Positions 18,866 through 30,636 of a stretch of DNA of 64,000 bases are shown here, one piece after another. Positions within the stretch are counted from its first letter, which is position 1. The number at the start of each line of letters is the position of its first letter. The translations under genes were made by a program, and so were the position numbers. The notes below the pieces were generated by a model that saw nothing but the letters and a program-made list of their open reading frames with translations, made no database searches and was not told where the DNA came from. The stretch comes from Vibrio lentus (lineage in GTDB: Bacteria; Pseudomonadota; Gammaproteobacteria; Enterobacterales; Vibrionaceae): contig NZ_MCZK01000150.1 in the NCBI RefSeq assembly GCF_002875945.1, forward strand, positions 21,624 to 85,623. Reading direction: 5' to 3'.

Positions 18866-19318
18866 TTATTTATTGAGGAAGTAACCGTCTTCAATGGTCA
18901 CTTTTAGCACCACTTTGCGAACGCGATGATCACCGTGGAAGCGGTAAGCTTTGCTGTTATCAAATATCGCTACTTGGCCTTCAACTAACTCACGAGTTTC
19001 ACCGTTACCTATTAGGTGTTCACGGTCGGTTTCATCGCTGTAAGCTTGGATTTGCTCTAGCTCTGATTTGGCTGCGAACTCGACGGTTTCACGACCTTCT
19101 AGGTAGTAATGCACGTCGAAGTAACGACGGTTGCCAGTAAAGTTTTCTGTGTTACGAGCCACGCCGTCTTCAATCATGTAAGCCAATGAGTCACCAATTG
19201 AATACATCACACCATCTTTGATGTTGCCGATGTTTTCAATCGCTTCTACACAGCGTTGCCATTTACGACCGTCGCGGTAAACGACTTTAAATTGTTCTAA
19301 GTTCTCTAAAACGATCAT
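18866..19318 (-). CDS. ebgC: Beta-galactosidase small subunit EbgC
   Basis: The 150-residue cupin-fold protein of the YhcH/EbgC family closely follows E. coli EbgC: KWQRCVEAIENIGNI, GDSLAYMIEDG, RRYFDVHYYLEGRE, SDETDREHLIGNGE and VVLKVTIEDGYFLNK. In E. coli it is needed for full activity of EbgA in a heteromeric complex. Its start lies three bases after the ebgA stop, so the two are co-translated. Histidines in the RYFDVHYYL strand are likely metal ligands by family analogy. Confidence 0.95.
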   Translation of the reverse strand: MIVLENLEQFKVVYRDGRKWQRCVEAIENIGNIKDGVMYSIGDSLAYMIEDGVARNTENFTGNRRYFDVHYYLEGRETVEFAAKSELEQIQAYSDETDREHLIGNGETRELVEGQVAIFDNSKAYRFHGDHRVRKVVLKVTIEDGYFLNK

Positions 19319-19321
19319 CGC

Positions 19322-22579
<3,258 letters not shown>

Positions 22580-22711
22580 TTAACTCCATCACGTTTTTTG
22601 TGGGCTTTTTACAGTGGTGTGTGATCCACTTAAAAGAATGCCATTTGGTGATTTAAGTGAGTGTTTCTGAGGGGAGATATGCGTATGTTGGCGTATATGA
22701 AAGACATAAAA

Positions 22712-22738
22712 AAGGCCACCTTCAATAAAGGTGACCTT
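22712..22738. terminator. Terminator between ebgR and ebgA
   Basis: AAGGCCACCTT pairs with AAGGTGACCTT around a five-base loop. On minus the stem is followed by a T-run, ending the ebgR transcript 25 bases after its stop, so ebgA has its own promoter. Confidence 0.8.
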
Positions 22739-22762
22739 ATTTTATATATTTGATTTATATGA

Positions 22763-23746
22763 TTATTTTGTTGTGTCGCGCAGCTTGAGTTTACTTGGGA
22801 CATAGACTCTAAGTGGGATGGTTCTTCCGTCGCGAGCTTTCTCTATCAAAAGGTTAACACCTTGAATTCCCATCAGTTCAGAATGGATACGAACCGTTGA
22901 TAAAGATGGGAAGGTAAACTTAGCGGTTGGGATGTCATTTACACTGATCAGCGCAATGTCTTCAGGAATGCGCAATCCGTGCTCATGAATCGCTCGTAAA
23001 ACGCCAATAGCGATGGAATCTGATGCAATAAACATGGCTTTCGGGTAGTTCTCGCTTTCTAGCATTTTCTTCGCTAGGTCGTAGCCCGACGAGCTAGAGA
23101 AGTCGCCGCGATAGATATCTTGCTCACTGACGACGTTTTTAAGGCCGCCGTATTCAGCAAAAGCCACTTCACGAATATCTGAAGTATTGATGTCGTCTTG
23201 TCCACCAATGAAACCAATGCGTTGATAACCTTGGTTAATGAAGAAGTTGGTGATCTCTTTGCTGATACGAGCAAGGTCGATATCGACAGAATCATAAGGT
23301 TCTGAGTGATCCGTGAAGTCGACGTAGCAAATATTATCTGTCAGCTTTTTCGCTTGTTCGATAACTTCCTGTGTCATTCTACCGACTAATAAAACACCAG
23401 TAATATTGCTAGAGTTAACCTGTATTTTGCTTTCATAACAATTGGTTAGGCCAACTTCCATTTTTTCGCACTGAGTTTCAATACCGTGGCGAATCGATAG
23501 GTAGTAAGGGTCGTTAACTTCTGCTTCTTGCTTATAGTTATACAAGGCAAGGAAGTGATGATTTTGTTTTTTACTGCTAACGGTTTTTCGTGAGCTGCTG
23601 GTTTTGTATTCCAGCTTCTCGGCAATTTCAAAGATACGCCTTTTGGTCTCTTCCTTGACGCTTAATGTAGGATCTTCATTGAGAACCCGTGAAACTGTAG
23701 CCAATGAAACATTTGCTTCAGTCGCGATATCTTTTAACGTTGCCAT
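22763..23746 (-). CDS. ebgR: LacI-family repressor EbgR
   Basis: The 327-residue regulator has an N-terminal LacI helix-turn-helix (MATLKDIATEANVSLATVSRV) and a periplasmic-binding-like effector domain. It follows E. coli EbgR throughout: NDPYYLSIRHGIETQCEK, VDIDLARISKEITNFFINQG and SVNDIPTAKFTFPSLSTVR. The ATG at 23746 has AGGAAG five bases upstream; the GTG two codons earlier does not. It is expected to repress ebgA-ebgC and probably the ygj genes until a galactoside-derived inducer binds. It is divergent from galE, and two TTAGTAAAA half-sites in its own upstream region hint at autoregulation. Confidence 0.95.
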   Translation of the reverse strand: MATLKDIATEANVSLATVSRVLNEDPTLSVKEETKRRIFEIAEKLEYKTSSSRKTVSSKKQNHHFLALYNYKQEAEVNDPYYLSIRHGIETQCEKMEVGLTNCYESKIQVNSSNITGVLLVGRMTQEVIEQAKKLTDNICYVDFTDHSEPYDSVDIDLARISKEITNFFINQGYQRIGFIGGQDDINTSDIREVAFAEYGGLKNVVSEQDIYRGDFSSSSGYDLAKKMLESENYPKAMFIASDSIAIGVLRAIHEHGLRIPEDIALISVNDIPTAKFTFPSLSTVRIHSELMGIQGVNLLIEKARDGRTIPLRVYVPSKLKLRDTTK

Positions 23747-23793
23747 ACTCACTTCCTGTTATTGGAACATTGCGTTGCTTGGAAAATACATCT

Positions 23794-23876
23794 TTAGTAA
23801 AAAATGCAATGCACCTCTTTATTCTACTTACCTATTGTAATCAAACTGGACGTCATTGCATTAACTTTTAGTAAAA
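23794..23876. promoter_or_regulatory. Two TTAGTAAAA half-sites before ebgR
   Basis: TTAGTAAAA occurs at 23794-23802 and 23868-23876, matching the arm of the ebgA palindrome at 22537. Spacing is 74 bases. They may be weak EbgR sites. The rest of the 23753-24141 divergent region holds the GalR operator at 24006. Confidence 0.4.
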
Positions 23877-24005
23877 TAAATCCTTAACTCCCACCCTATA
23901 TCGCAAATTCAACTATCTATAATTATCTTATTAAAATTCAATGGATTAGATGTAAATGCTCATTGGTTATTTCTATGTGTTGGTCTCTATGCTCTGTGAA
24001 AGTTA

Positions 24006-24021
24006 GTGTAAACGTTTACAC
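24006..24021. promoter_or_regulatory. Perfect GalR-type operator before galE
   Basis: GTGTAAACGTTTACAC is a perfect 16-bp palindrome with the CG centre of GalR/GalS operators, 121 bases before the galE start. A TTGATCACA half-site for CRP lies 13 bases further on. Confidence 0.88.
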
Positions 24022-24141
24022 TTCGTGGTTTTGATCACAGAATTGTAGCCAAAATGACTGCTACTATTTCTATAACACGGCGCCAATCCACCGAGTATCG
24101 GTTCGAATGATGCCAAGAATGACAACAAAGAGAGGTTGATT

Positions 24142-25152
24142 GTGAAAGTACTGGTTACGGGCGGCATGGGTTACATCGGAAGTCATACATGCATTCAAAT
24201 GATACAGGCAGGCATGGAACCAATCATTGTCGATAACCTTTGCAACAGTAAAGAGCTGGTACTGGAACGAATTGAATCGTTAACCGGTAAGCGACCAACT
24301 TTCTATCTTGGTGACATTCGTGATGAATCTTTTCTAGATAAGGTGTTTTCAGAAACCGACATTCAAGCGGTGATTCACTTTGCTGGCCTTAAAGCGGTAG
24401 GGGAATCGGTCGCTAAACCTCTGGAATACTACGATAACAACGTCAATGGCTCACTGGTATTGGCGCGTAGCATGAAAAAAGCAGGCGTGAAAAGCATCGT
24501 GTTTAGCTCTTCAGCAACGGTTTACGGTGATCCTGAGATTGTGCCAATTACCGAAAGCTCACCAACCGGTGACACGACCAACCCTTATGGCCGTAGTAAA
24601 TACATGGTGGAAGAGTGTTTGAGCGATTTGTTCAACGCTGAAAACGACTGGAGCGTGACGTTACTGCGCTACTTCAACCCTGTTGGCGCACACCCATCAG
24701 GCACTATGGGCGAAGATCCACAAGGTATCCCAAACAACTTAATGCCGTTTATTGCTCAAGTGGCAGTAGGCCGCAGAGACAAACTTTCTATCTTTGGAAA
24801 CGATTACCCAACCGTTGATGGTACGGGCGTTCGTGACTATATCCACGTGATGGATTTGGCTGACGGCCACGTCGCTGCGTTAAAAGCGGTGGGCGAAAAA
24901 GCTGGCCTGCATATTTACAACCTAGGCACTGGCAAGGGATCGAGTGTACTTGAGATGGTCGAAGCCTTTGCACAAGCATCGGGTAAGCCTGTTCCTTACG
25001 AACTGTGTCCGCGCCGCGCTGGTGACATTGCCGAATGTTGGGCAAGCACAGAAAAAGCGGAACGCGAACTTGGCTGGAAAGCGACACGCAGCGTGATGGA
25101 AATGACGGCAGATACGTGGAACTGGCAGTCGAATAACCCGAACGGTTACTAA
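24142..25152 (+). CDS. galE: UDP-glucose 4-epimerase
   Basis: The 336-residue SDR enzyme interconverts UDP-galactose and UDP-glucose, closing the Leloir cycle. The Rossmann motif GGMGYIG is at the N-terminus, and the catalytic pair Y149 and K153 appears in NPYGRSKY at the same numbers as in E. coli. The GTG at 24142 (MKVLVTGG) is chosen over a TTG two codons earlier because AGAGG lies six bases upstream and homologues start here. It is the first gene of galE-galT-galK-galM, behind a perfect GalR operator. Confidence 0.96.
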   Translation: MKVLVTGGMGYIGSHTCIQMIQAGMEPIIVDNLCNSKELVLERIESLTGKRPTFYLGDIRDESFLDKVFSETDIQAVIHFAGLKAVGESVAKPLEYYDNNVNGSLVLARSMKKAGVKSIVFSSSATVYGDPEIVPITESSPTGDTTNPYGRSKYMVEECLSDLFNAENDWSVTLLRYFNPVGAHPSGTMGEDPQGIPNNLMPFIAQVAVGRRDKLSIFGNDYPTVDGTGVRDYIHVMDLADGHVAALKAVGEKAGLHIYNLGTGKGSSVLEMVEAFAQASGKPVPYELCPRRAGDIAECWASTEKAERELGWKATRSVMEMTADTWNWQSNNPNGY

Positions 25153-25176
25153 GGAACTTTTAGGTTATTAAGAAAA

Positions 25177-25379
25177 GCGAGATTCCAGATATCTCGTCCC
25201 TCGATTCTGGAATGACGAATGAGTAAACGTTATTGAGTGCTAAAGGTTTTTAGCTGATGCGCAGAACCATATAACTCTGAAAAGACGCTTAAAACATACA
25301 GTTTTATATCCTGAGTTTTAAAGCGACGAACCAAACGTCATTCCCTACAGCGAGGCACGAGCGTGATAGGGAATCTCCT
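25177..25379. repeat. 203-bp interspersed repeat with inverted ends, copy 1
   Basis: The left part starts GCGAGATTCCAGATATCTCG and ends TCGATTCTGGAATGACG; the right part carries GTCATTCCC and ends GATAGGGAATCTC. GAGATTCC/GGAATGAC on the left mirrors GTCATTCC/GGAATCTC on the right, giving a long fold-back. It fills the galE-galT gap. A shorter copy lies between galT and galK. No coding potential. Confidence 0.75.
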
Positions 25380-25441
25380 TGTAGAAGAATTATTCATCTT
25401 GGTGAATTGACCAAGACACAAAATTTGAGAGCAATCTAAAC

Positions 25442-26494
25442 ATGTCAAAAGTTGAATTTAACCCAGTAGACCATCCGCACCGTCGTTATAACCCATTAAC
25501 GGGTCAGTGGATCTTGGTATCACCGCACCGCGCAAAACGTCCGTGGAGCGGCCAAGATGAAAAGCCATCGACTGCGCAGCTTCCAGCGTATGAAAAAGAG
25601 TGTTTCTTGTGTCCAACTAACACACGTATCTCGGGTGACGAAAACCCAGATTATGACGGTACTTACGTATTCAGTAATGATTTCGCGGCGTTGATGCCTG
25701 ATTCACCTGACGCTCCAGAGTCTGAAAACCCTCTATTCAAGACTCAAGGTGTTCGCGGGTTGAGCCGTGTTATCTGTTTTTCTCCGGACCACAGCAAAAC
25801 GCTGCCAGAGTTACCGGTTAATAAAATCCGTGGTGTGATTGATACCTGGAACGAGCAGATTGAAGAGCTAGGTAAAGATTACCTATGGGTTCAAGCCTTT
25901 GAAAACAAAGGCGAGACCATGGGCTGTTCTCAGCCTCACCCACACGGTCAAATTTGGGCGAACAGCTTTCTGCCAAACGAGATTGAACGTAAAGAAAAGC
26001 TACTGAAAGAGTACTTCGATCAGCAAGGTTCGAACTTATTAGTCGATTACGTTGAAGCTGAAATGAAAGACGGCTCCCGCACTGTGGTTGAAACTGAACA
26101 TTGGATTGCTGTGGTGCCTTACTGGGCGGCGTGGCCATTCGAAACCATGTTGCTACCAAAAACTCATATTCGCCGTATGAGTGAATTGACGGACGAACAG
26201 CGTGATGACTTAGCGCTGGCAATCAAGAAGCTGACTAGCCGTTACGATAACTTGTTCCAGTGTTCATTCCCGTACTCGATGGGTTGGCACTATGCGCCGT
26301 TCTTCGAAGAAGGCACCGACATCGATCATTGGCAGCTGCACGCTTTGTTCTACCCACCGCTACTGCGCAGCGCATCGGTTCGTAAGTTCATGGTGGGTTA
26401 TGAAATGCTGGCTGAATCTCAACGTGATTTGACCGCAGAACAAGCCGCGCAACGTCTTCGTGATTTGAGTGACGTTCATTACAAAGAGCTGTAA
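25442..26494 (+). CDS. galT: Galactose-1-phosphate uridylyltransferase
   Basis: The 350-residue enzyme moves UMP between UDP-glucose and galactose-1-phosphate. The active-site motif is SQPHPHGQIW with H166-P-H168, the first histidine being the usual uridylylated nucleophile. The zinc ligands of the E. coli type are represented by CFLCP near residue 57. FEEGTDIDHWQLHALFYPP near the C-terminus is characteristic. Length is normal. It is separated from galE and galK by repeat-bearing gaps of 289 and 193 bases, unusual for a tight Leloir operon. Confidence 0.96.
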   Translation: MSKVEFNPVDHPHRRYNPLTGQWILVSPHRAKRPWSGQDEKPSTAQLPAYEKECFLCPTNTRISGDENPDYDGTYVFSNDFAALMPDSPDAPESENPLFKTQGVRGLSRVICFSPDHSKTLPELPVNKIRGVIDTWNEQIEELGKDYLWVQAFENKGETMGCSQPHPHGQIWANSFLPNEIERKEKLLKEYFDQQGSNLLVDYVEAEMKDGSRTVVETEHWIAVVPYWAAWPFETMLLPKTHIRRMSELTDEQRDDLALAIKKLTSRYDNLFQCSFPYSMGWHYAPFFEEGTDIDHWQLHALFYPPLLRSASVRKFMVGYEMLAESQRDLTAEQAAQRLRDLSDVHYKEL

Positions 26495-26516
26495 TACGTT
26501 GCTTCGTAGATAACGA

Positions 26517-26616
26517 GCGAGATTCCTGATATCTCGTTCCTCGATTCTGGAATGACAGTTTCATTGAAACGTTTAGCGTCAATCCCGAGAGTGAGGAACA
26601 AAGGAGTCGGGAATCT
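26517..26616. repeat. 100-bp interspersed repeat, copy 2
   Basis: The left part starts GCGAGATTCCTGATATCTCG and matches copy 1 at nearly every base; the right part (GTCAATCCC..GTCGGGAATCT) is the diverged counterpart. The middle is about 100 bases shorter than copy 1. It lies in the galT-galK gap. An internal AAACGTTT at 26567 is probably chance. Confidence 0.75.
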
Positions 26617-26687
26617 AAAAGAATTAAAGTGGTGCCGTAAAGGGGCCATTACCAATTGATTAAAGAGTTTAAGCAGAGAGTTTACTT

Positions 26688-27848
26688 ATGTCTGATCTAA
26701 TCCAAAACGTGAAAGCATCTTTTGAGCAAGTCCTTGGCTATCAAGCGACTCATATCGTTCAAGCTCCGGGTCGTGTGAACCTGATTGGTGAGCACACTGA
26801 CTACAACGATGGTTTTGTTCTACCGTGTGCCATTAACTACCAAACCGTTGTAGCGGCAGCGAAGCGTGACGACAACATCGTTCGTGTTGTGTCTGTCGAC
26901 TACGATAATGCAGTAGACGAATTCGATATCACTCAAGAGATCACGTTCCAACAGGACAAGATGTGGGCGAACTACATTCGTGGTGTTGTGAAGTGCCTAA
27001 TGGGTCGTGGCTTCGAGTTTAAAGGTGCGGACATCTCGGTAACGGGCAACGTGCCTCAAGGTGCTGGTTTAAGTTCTTCTGCGGCACTAGAAGTTGTCAT
27101 CGGTCAGACATTTAAGGTGTTGTATAACCTAGAGATCAGCCAAGCTGAAGTTGCTCTGAATGGTCAGCAAGCTGAAAACGAATTCGTTGGCTGTAACTGC
27201 GGCATCATGGATCAGATGATCTCAGCTGAAGGTCGTGCAAATCATGCGATGCTATTGGATTGTCGTAGCCTAGAAACTCAAGCGGTTTCAATGCCTGAAG
27301 ACATGGCGGTGGTTATCATCAATTCAAACAAGAAACGTGGTTTGGTCGACAGTGAATACAACACACGTCGTGAGCAATGTGAAGAAGCTGCACGCATCTT
27401 TGGTGTTCCAGCATTGCGTGATGTGACGATTGAACAGTTCAATACCAAAGAGTCTGAACTTGATGAGATGGTCGCTAAGCGCGCTCGTCACGTGATTACA
27501 GAAAATGACCGTACGGTTGAAGCGGCTCAAGCTCTACGCACTCACGACATGAAGCGTATGGGTGAGTTGATGGCAGAATCTCATGCTTCAATGCGAGACG
27601 ATTTTGAAATCACAGTCAAAGAAGTCGACACTCTGGTTGATATGGTCAAAGACGTGATTGGTGACCAAGGTGGCGTGCGCATGACGGGCGGTGGTTTTGG
27701 TGGTTGCATCGTGGCATTGGTCCCGCCCGCTTTAGTGGATGAAATTAAAACAACGGTAGAACAGAAATACCAAGCTGCGACTGGCCTAAAAGAATCGATT
27801 TATGTGTGCCAAGCGAAAGACGGCGCTGGCCTAATTGAAGTAATCTAA
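26688..27848 (+). CDS. galK: Galactokinase
   Basis: The 386-residue GHMP kinase phosphorylates galactose at C1 with ATP. It has the galactokinase signature GRVNLIGEHTDYNDG near residue 29, the ATP loop VPQGAGLSSSAALE near 124, and GGGFGGC near 335. CNCGIMDQ contains the catalytic aspartate region. Length matches E. coli GalK. It is followed by a terminator-like hairpin before galM. Confidence 0.96.
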   Translation: MSDLIQNVKASFEQVLGYQATHIVQAPGRVNLIGEHTDYNDGFVLPCAINYQTVVAAAKRDDNIVRVVSVDYDNAVDEFDITQEITFQQDKMWANYIRGVVKCLMGRGFEFKGADISVTGNVPQGAGLSSSAALEVVIGQTFKVLYNLEISQAEVALNGQQAENEFVGCNCGIMDQMISAEGRANHAMLLDCRSLETQAVSMPEDMAVVIINSNKKRGLVDSEYNTRREQCEEAARIFGVPALRDVTIEQFNTKESELDEMVAKRARHVITENDRTVEAAQALRTHDMKRMGELMAESHASMRDDFEITVKEVDTLVDMVKDVIGDQGGVRMTGGGFGGCIVALVPPALVDEIKTTVEQKYQAATGLKESIYVCQAKDGAGLIEVI

Positions 27849-27903
27849 CTGTTTCAATATTTAGCGTTTCGAGATTTCATGCTTGAAAGATAGTGCTTAC
27901 CAA

Positions 27904-27930
27904 GTAAAAAGATCATGGTAGGCCAGATGG
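27904..27930. repeat. Multicopy GTAAAAAGATCAT..AGGCC box, copy 4
   Basis: GTAAAAAGATCATGGTAGGC, then CAGATGG, 55 bases after the galK stop and directly before a hairpin. The first 15 bases equal copy 3. Confidence 0.65.
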
Positions 27931-27931
27931 T

Positions 27932-27964
27932 AAAGCCTTTACTTAAATGTAGAGGCTTTTTGTT
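27932..27964 (+). terminator. Terminator/attenuator between galK and galM
   Basis: AAAGCCTTTAC pairs with GTAGAGGCTTT (one G-U pair) around TTAAAT, followed by five T. It would lower galM transcription relative to galETK. Confidence 0.75.
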
Positions 27965-27985
27965 GGCACTAGGAAGGAATTTAGA

Positions 27986-29065
27986 ATGACATCAGAGCAG
28001 AATTTGCATCAATCCATGACACAAACGGTAGCCTACGATGGTCAACCTGCTCAGTTAGTTACCTTGTGCAACAAGCACGGCATGCAAGTAACTTTCATGG
28101 ATATTGGCGCGACTTGGTTGAGTTGTATTTTGCCAGTAAAGGGAAATCAGCGAGAAGTTCTGTTGGGTGTCGATTCAATGGAAAACTTTCAGAAACAAGC
28201 CAGTTATCTTGGTGCGACGGTTGGGCGTTATGCCAACCGCATTGCCAATGGTCGTTTTAAAATTGATGGCACGGGTTATAAGCTCGATGCGAATCAAGCT
28301 GGTAATACTTTACACGGTGGCTCTGATGGCTTTGATAAACGCCGCTGGCAGTTAACCGCTCAAACATCGATGTCGGTTGTTTATAGTTTAGTGTCTGCTG
28401 ATGGTGACCAAGGCTTCCCGGGGTTGTTGAATGTGTCTGTGAGTTACGAGTTAACCGAAGACAACCGAGTGTCTATTGAGTACTTTGCGACAACCGACAA
28501 AGCAACGGTCGTGAACCTAACTAATCACGCTTACTTTAATTTACTTGGTGCAAACAGCGATCACGATTGTTTGTCTCATATTGTCAGCATCAATGCCTCG
28601 CAATACCTACCGACAAATAAGGTGGGTATCCCATTAGGTAATTTGAAATCGGTGAAATCAACCAGCTTTGATTTCAATCAGCCGATGATGATCTCTGAAC
28701 GCTTATTGGGTGATGAACAGCAAAAAGCGGCCAAAGGTTATGATCATTCTTTTCTATTAGCGGAAAACTGTAAACGCGACCAATGTGCGGCTACAGTGAC
28801 TTCGCCTGATGCACTTGTCACTCTGAAAGTCTTTTCAACCAAGCCAGCAATGCAGTTGTATACCGGTAATTGGTTGGGCGGAACACCTAATCGAAATGGT
28901 GGGTGCTACGAAGACTACGCAGGAATTGCATTGGAAACCCAGTTCTTACCCGACTCACCTAACCATCCAGAGTGGAAACAGGGCAGTTGTATTCTTAGGC
29001 CTGAACAAGAATACCGCTACCGAACCTGTTATCAGTTTGAATTTTCGGGGGATTATTCAAACTAG
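27986..29065 (+). CDS. galM: Aldose 1-epimerase (mutarotase)
   Basis: The 359-residue enzyme converts beta-D-galactose, the product of beta-galactosidases, to the alpha form used by GalK. The catalytic histidine lies in LTNHAYFNL near residue 180 and the catalytic glutamate in ALETQFLPDSPNHP near residue 317. GRYANRIANGRF near residue 80 is a family block. AGGAAGGA precedes the ATG. It is the last gene of the gal cluster, with a strong terminator downstream. Confidence 0.95.
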   Translation: MTSEQNLHQSMTQTVAYDGQPAQLVTLCNKHGMQVTFMDIGATWLSCILPVKGNQREVLLGVDSMENFQKQASYLGATVGRYANRIANGRFKIDGTGYKLDANQAGNTLHGGSDGFDKRRWQLTAQTSMSVVYSLVSADGDQGFPGLLNVSVSYELTEDNRVSIEYFATTDKATVVNLTNHAYFNLLGANSDHDCLSHIVSINASQYLPTNKVGIPLGNLKSVKSTSFDFNQPMMISERLLGDEQQKAAKGYDHSFLLAENCKRDQCAATVTSPDALVTLKVFSTKPAMQLYTGNWLGGTPNRNGGCYEDYAGIALETQFLPDSPNHPEWKQGSCILRPEQEYRYRTCYQFEFSGDYSN

Positions 29066-29141
29066 TCCGCTCTAGCTCAAAATGGTTTATGCCAAATTGG
29101 CGCCTAACAAAGGGAATTATTGTTGGGGAGAGTAAGGTAAG

Positions 29142-29182
29142 AAAGCCCTGACAGAATCACTTCTGTTAGGGCTTTTTTTTGT
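29142..29182 (+). terminator. Terminator of the gal operon
   Basis: AAAGCCCTGACAGAA pairs with TTCTGTTAGGGCTTT around a TCAC loop, then a T-run. A 15-bp stem with one G-U pair. Confidence 0.92.
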
Positions 29183-29259
29183 TTTCTATATTTAATGCTA
29201 ACGGCTTAATGTTCAGCGGATTAGCAGGTTAGCGAAAGCAAGGAGAGGCTGCTATGCGG

Positions 29260-30261
29260 CTAGACGACTTTCTCAACCGAGTTTCTGCGAACCAGAGTCG
29301 GAGAGAACATCATCGGCTCTGATGACACGCCTTCACCTTTCGCTAGGACAAGCGCTAAGCGAGTCGCTTTTTCTGCCATCATTTGAATTGGGTAACGGAT
29401 CGTAGTCAGCTTAGGATGAACATAACGAGCAATTAAGCCGTCATCAAAGCCAACAATAGAAACCTTGTCTGGCGCTTGAATTCCATTCTCATCAAGCACT
29501 GAGAGCGCGCCTGCTGCCATGTAATCGTTGTAAGCGACAAGGCCAGTGATTGGCAGAGATTTGGTTAATAGGTTGGTCATCGCATATTCACCACCATCAC
29601 TGGTCGGCGCCGAATATTCGATATAGCTTTCAGACAACTCGATCTTGTAATCGCTTAATGCTGCTAGGTAGCCTTGCACGCGCTCATCGGCATCTTCAAT
29701 GCTATGAGAAGAGGCGATGCAGGCGATGTTTTTGTGGCCATGACGAATCAGATATTCAGTGGCAAGGTACGCGCCTTTCTTGTTATCTAAGAAAATACAA
29801 CGCTCAGCAATTTCGGCAATATAGCGATTGATTAACACAAGGCCCTTTACTTCTTTTGCGTAGGCGATGAGCTCTTCATCCGTTAATCCCTTTGAATGAA
29901 TCACCAAGGCATCACAGCGACTATTGATCAGCAGTTCAATGGCTTGTCTCTCTTCTTCACGATCGTGAGAGCCATTGCCGACAAGGATATGTTTACCATT
30001 TTCTCGCGCAACGTTATCAACCGCTTTTACTAGTGTGCCAAAGAAAGGATCGGAGATATCGCCGACCAAGACACCGACCGTGTTGGTACTTTGGCTGACT
30101 AACGCACGAGCATTCGCATTCGGGCGGTAACCCAGTTTAACCATCGCTTTGGTTACGGACTCAATCGAGCTTGCGCTTGCCTTCGGAGACTTGTTGATCA
30201 CGCGAGATACGGTAGCGACTGATACGCCAGATTCTTTTGCGACATCCTTGATTGTTGCCAT
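29260..30261 (-). CDS. galR: LacI-family repressor, GalR/GalS type
   Basis: The 333-residue regulator starts MATIKDVAKESGVSVATVSR, a LacI helix-turn-helix, then a hinge (KLGYRPNANARAL) and an effector-binding domain with VSIVGFDDGLIARYVHPKLTT as in GalR/GalS. The ATG at 30261 follows AAAGG; the longer frame from 30309 has no such site. It is expected to repress gal genes until galactose binds. A half-perfect operator at 30394 suggests autoregulation. It lies back to back with the gal operon end. GalR versus GalS cannot be decided. Confidence 0.88.
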   Translation of the reverse strand: MATIKDVAKESGVSVATVSRVINKSPKASASSIESVTKAMVKLGYRPNANARALVSQSTNTVGVLVGDISDPFFGTLVKAVDNVARENGKHILVGNGSHDREEERQAIELLINSRCDALVIHSKGLTDEELIAYAKEVKGLVLINRYIAEIAERCIFLDNKKGAYLATEYLIRHGHKNIACIASSHSIEDADERVQGYLAALSDYKIELSESYIEYSAPTSDGGEYAMTNLLTKSLPITGLVAYNDYMAAGALSVLDENGIQAPDKVSIVGFDDGLIARYVHPKLTTIRYPIQMMAEKATRLALVLAKGEGVSSEPMMFSPTLVRRNSVEKVV

Positions 30262-30393
30262 TAGGGACCTTTCTTGGGCTAAAAAAATGTTAACTGAAGT
30301 ATTAAACACCCATTGTGTAATAAGTGCAATTAGTGTCTTTTTTATATTTCACTTCAGTCCGCTTACCCTATGAATTTATTGATAATATTTGAA

Positions 30394-30409
30394 GTGTAAA
30401 CGTTGTCCT
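30394..30409. promoter_or_regulatory. GalR-type operator before galR (half perfect)
   Basis: GTGTAAACGTTGTCCT keeps the left arm and CG centre of the galE operator but has a poor right arm. It is 133 bases before the galR ATG. The rest of 30262-30636 has AT-rich imperfect repeats and the ptsG terminator. Confidence 0.55.
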
Positions 30410-30553
30410 GATTGGGTGGGTAGGAAAGGTGGAAGCTGTTAGATTGTGAGGTTTTTTAACGGCTAAACAGTTAATACAGCTAAACCAATTACAGTTTAAT
30501 TAATGACAGATTAACCGCTAATGCATCTGAAACAGCGAATACATCTGAAAAAG

Positions 30554-30584
30554 CAAAAATCGCGGTCAACAAAGTCGACCGCGA
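30554..30584 (-). terminator. Terminator of ptsG
   Basis: TCGCGGTC pairs with GACCGCGA; on the minus strand TTTTTG follows. It lies about 50 bases after the ptsG stop. Confidence 0.85.
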
Positions 30585-30636
30585 ATTAGAGAGCGAAAGC
30601 TTAAGGCTAAGCTCTGGGGAATTGTCTGGTCTTGAA

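Noticed and set aside
25818..26222. 134-codon frame antisense to galT
   Set aside because: Lies entirely inside galT and has no start signal or recognisable domain.
26562..26577. AAACGTTT core between galT and galK as a GalR operator
   Set aside because: Flanks do not match and it lies inside an interspersed repeat.
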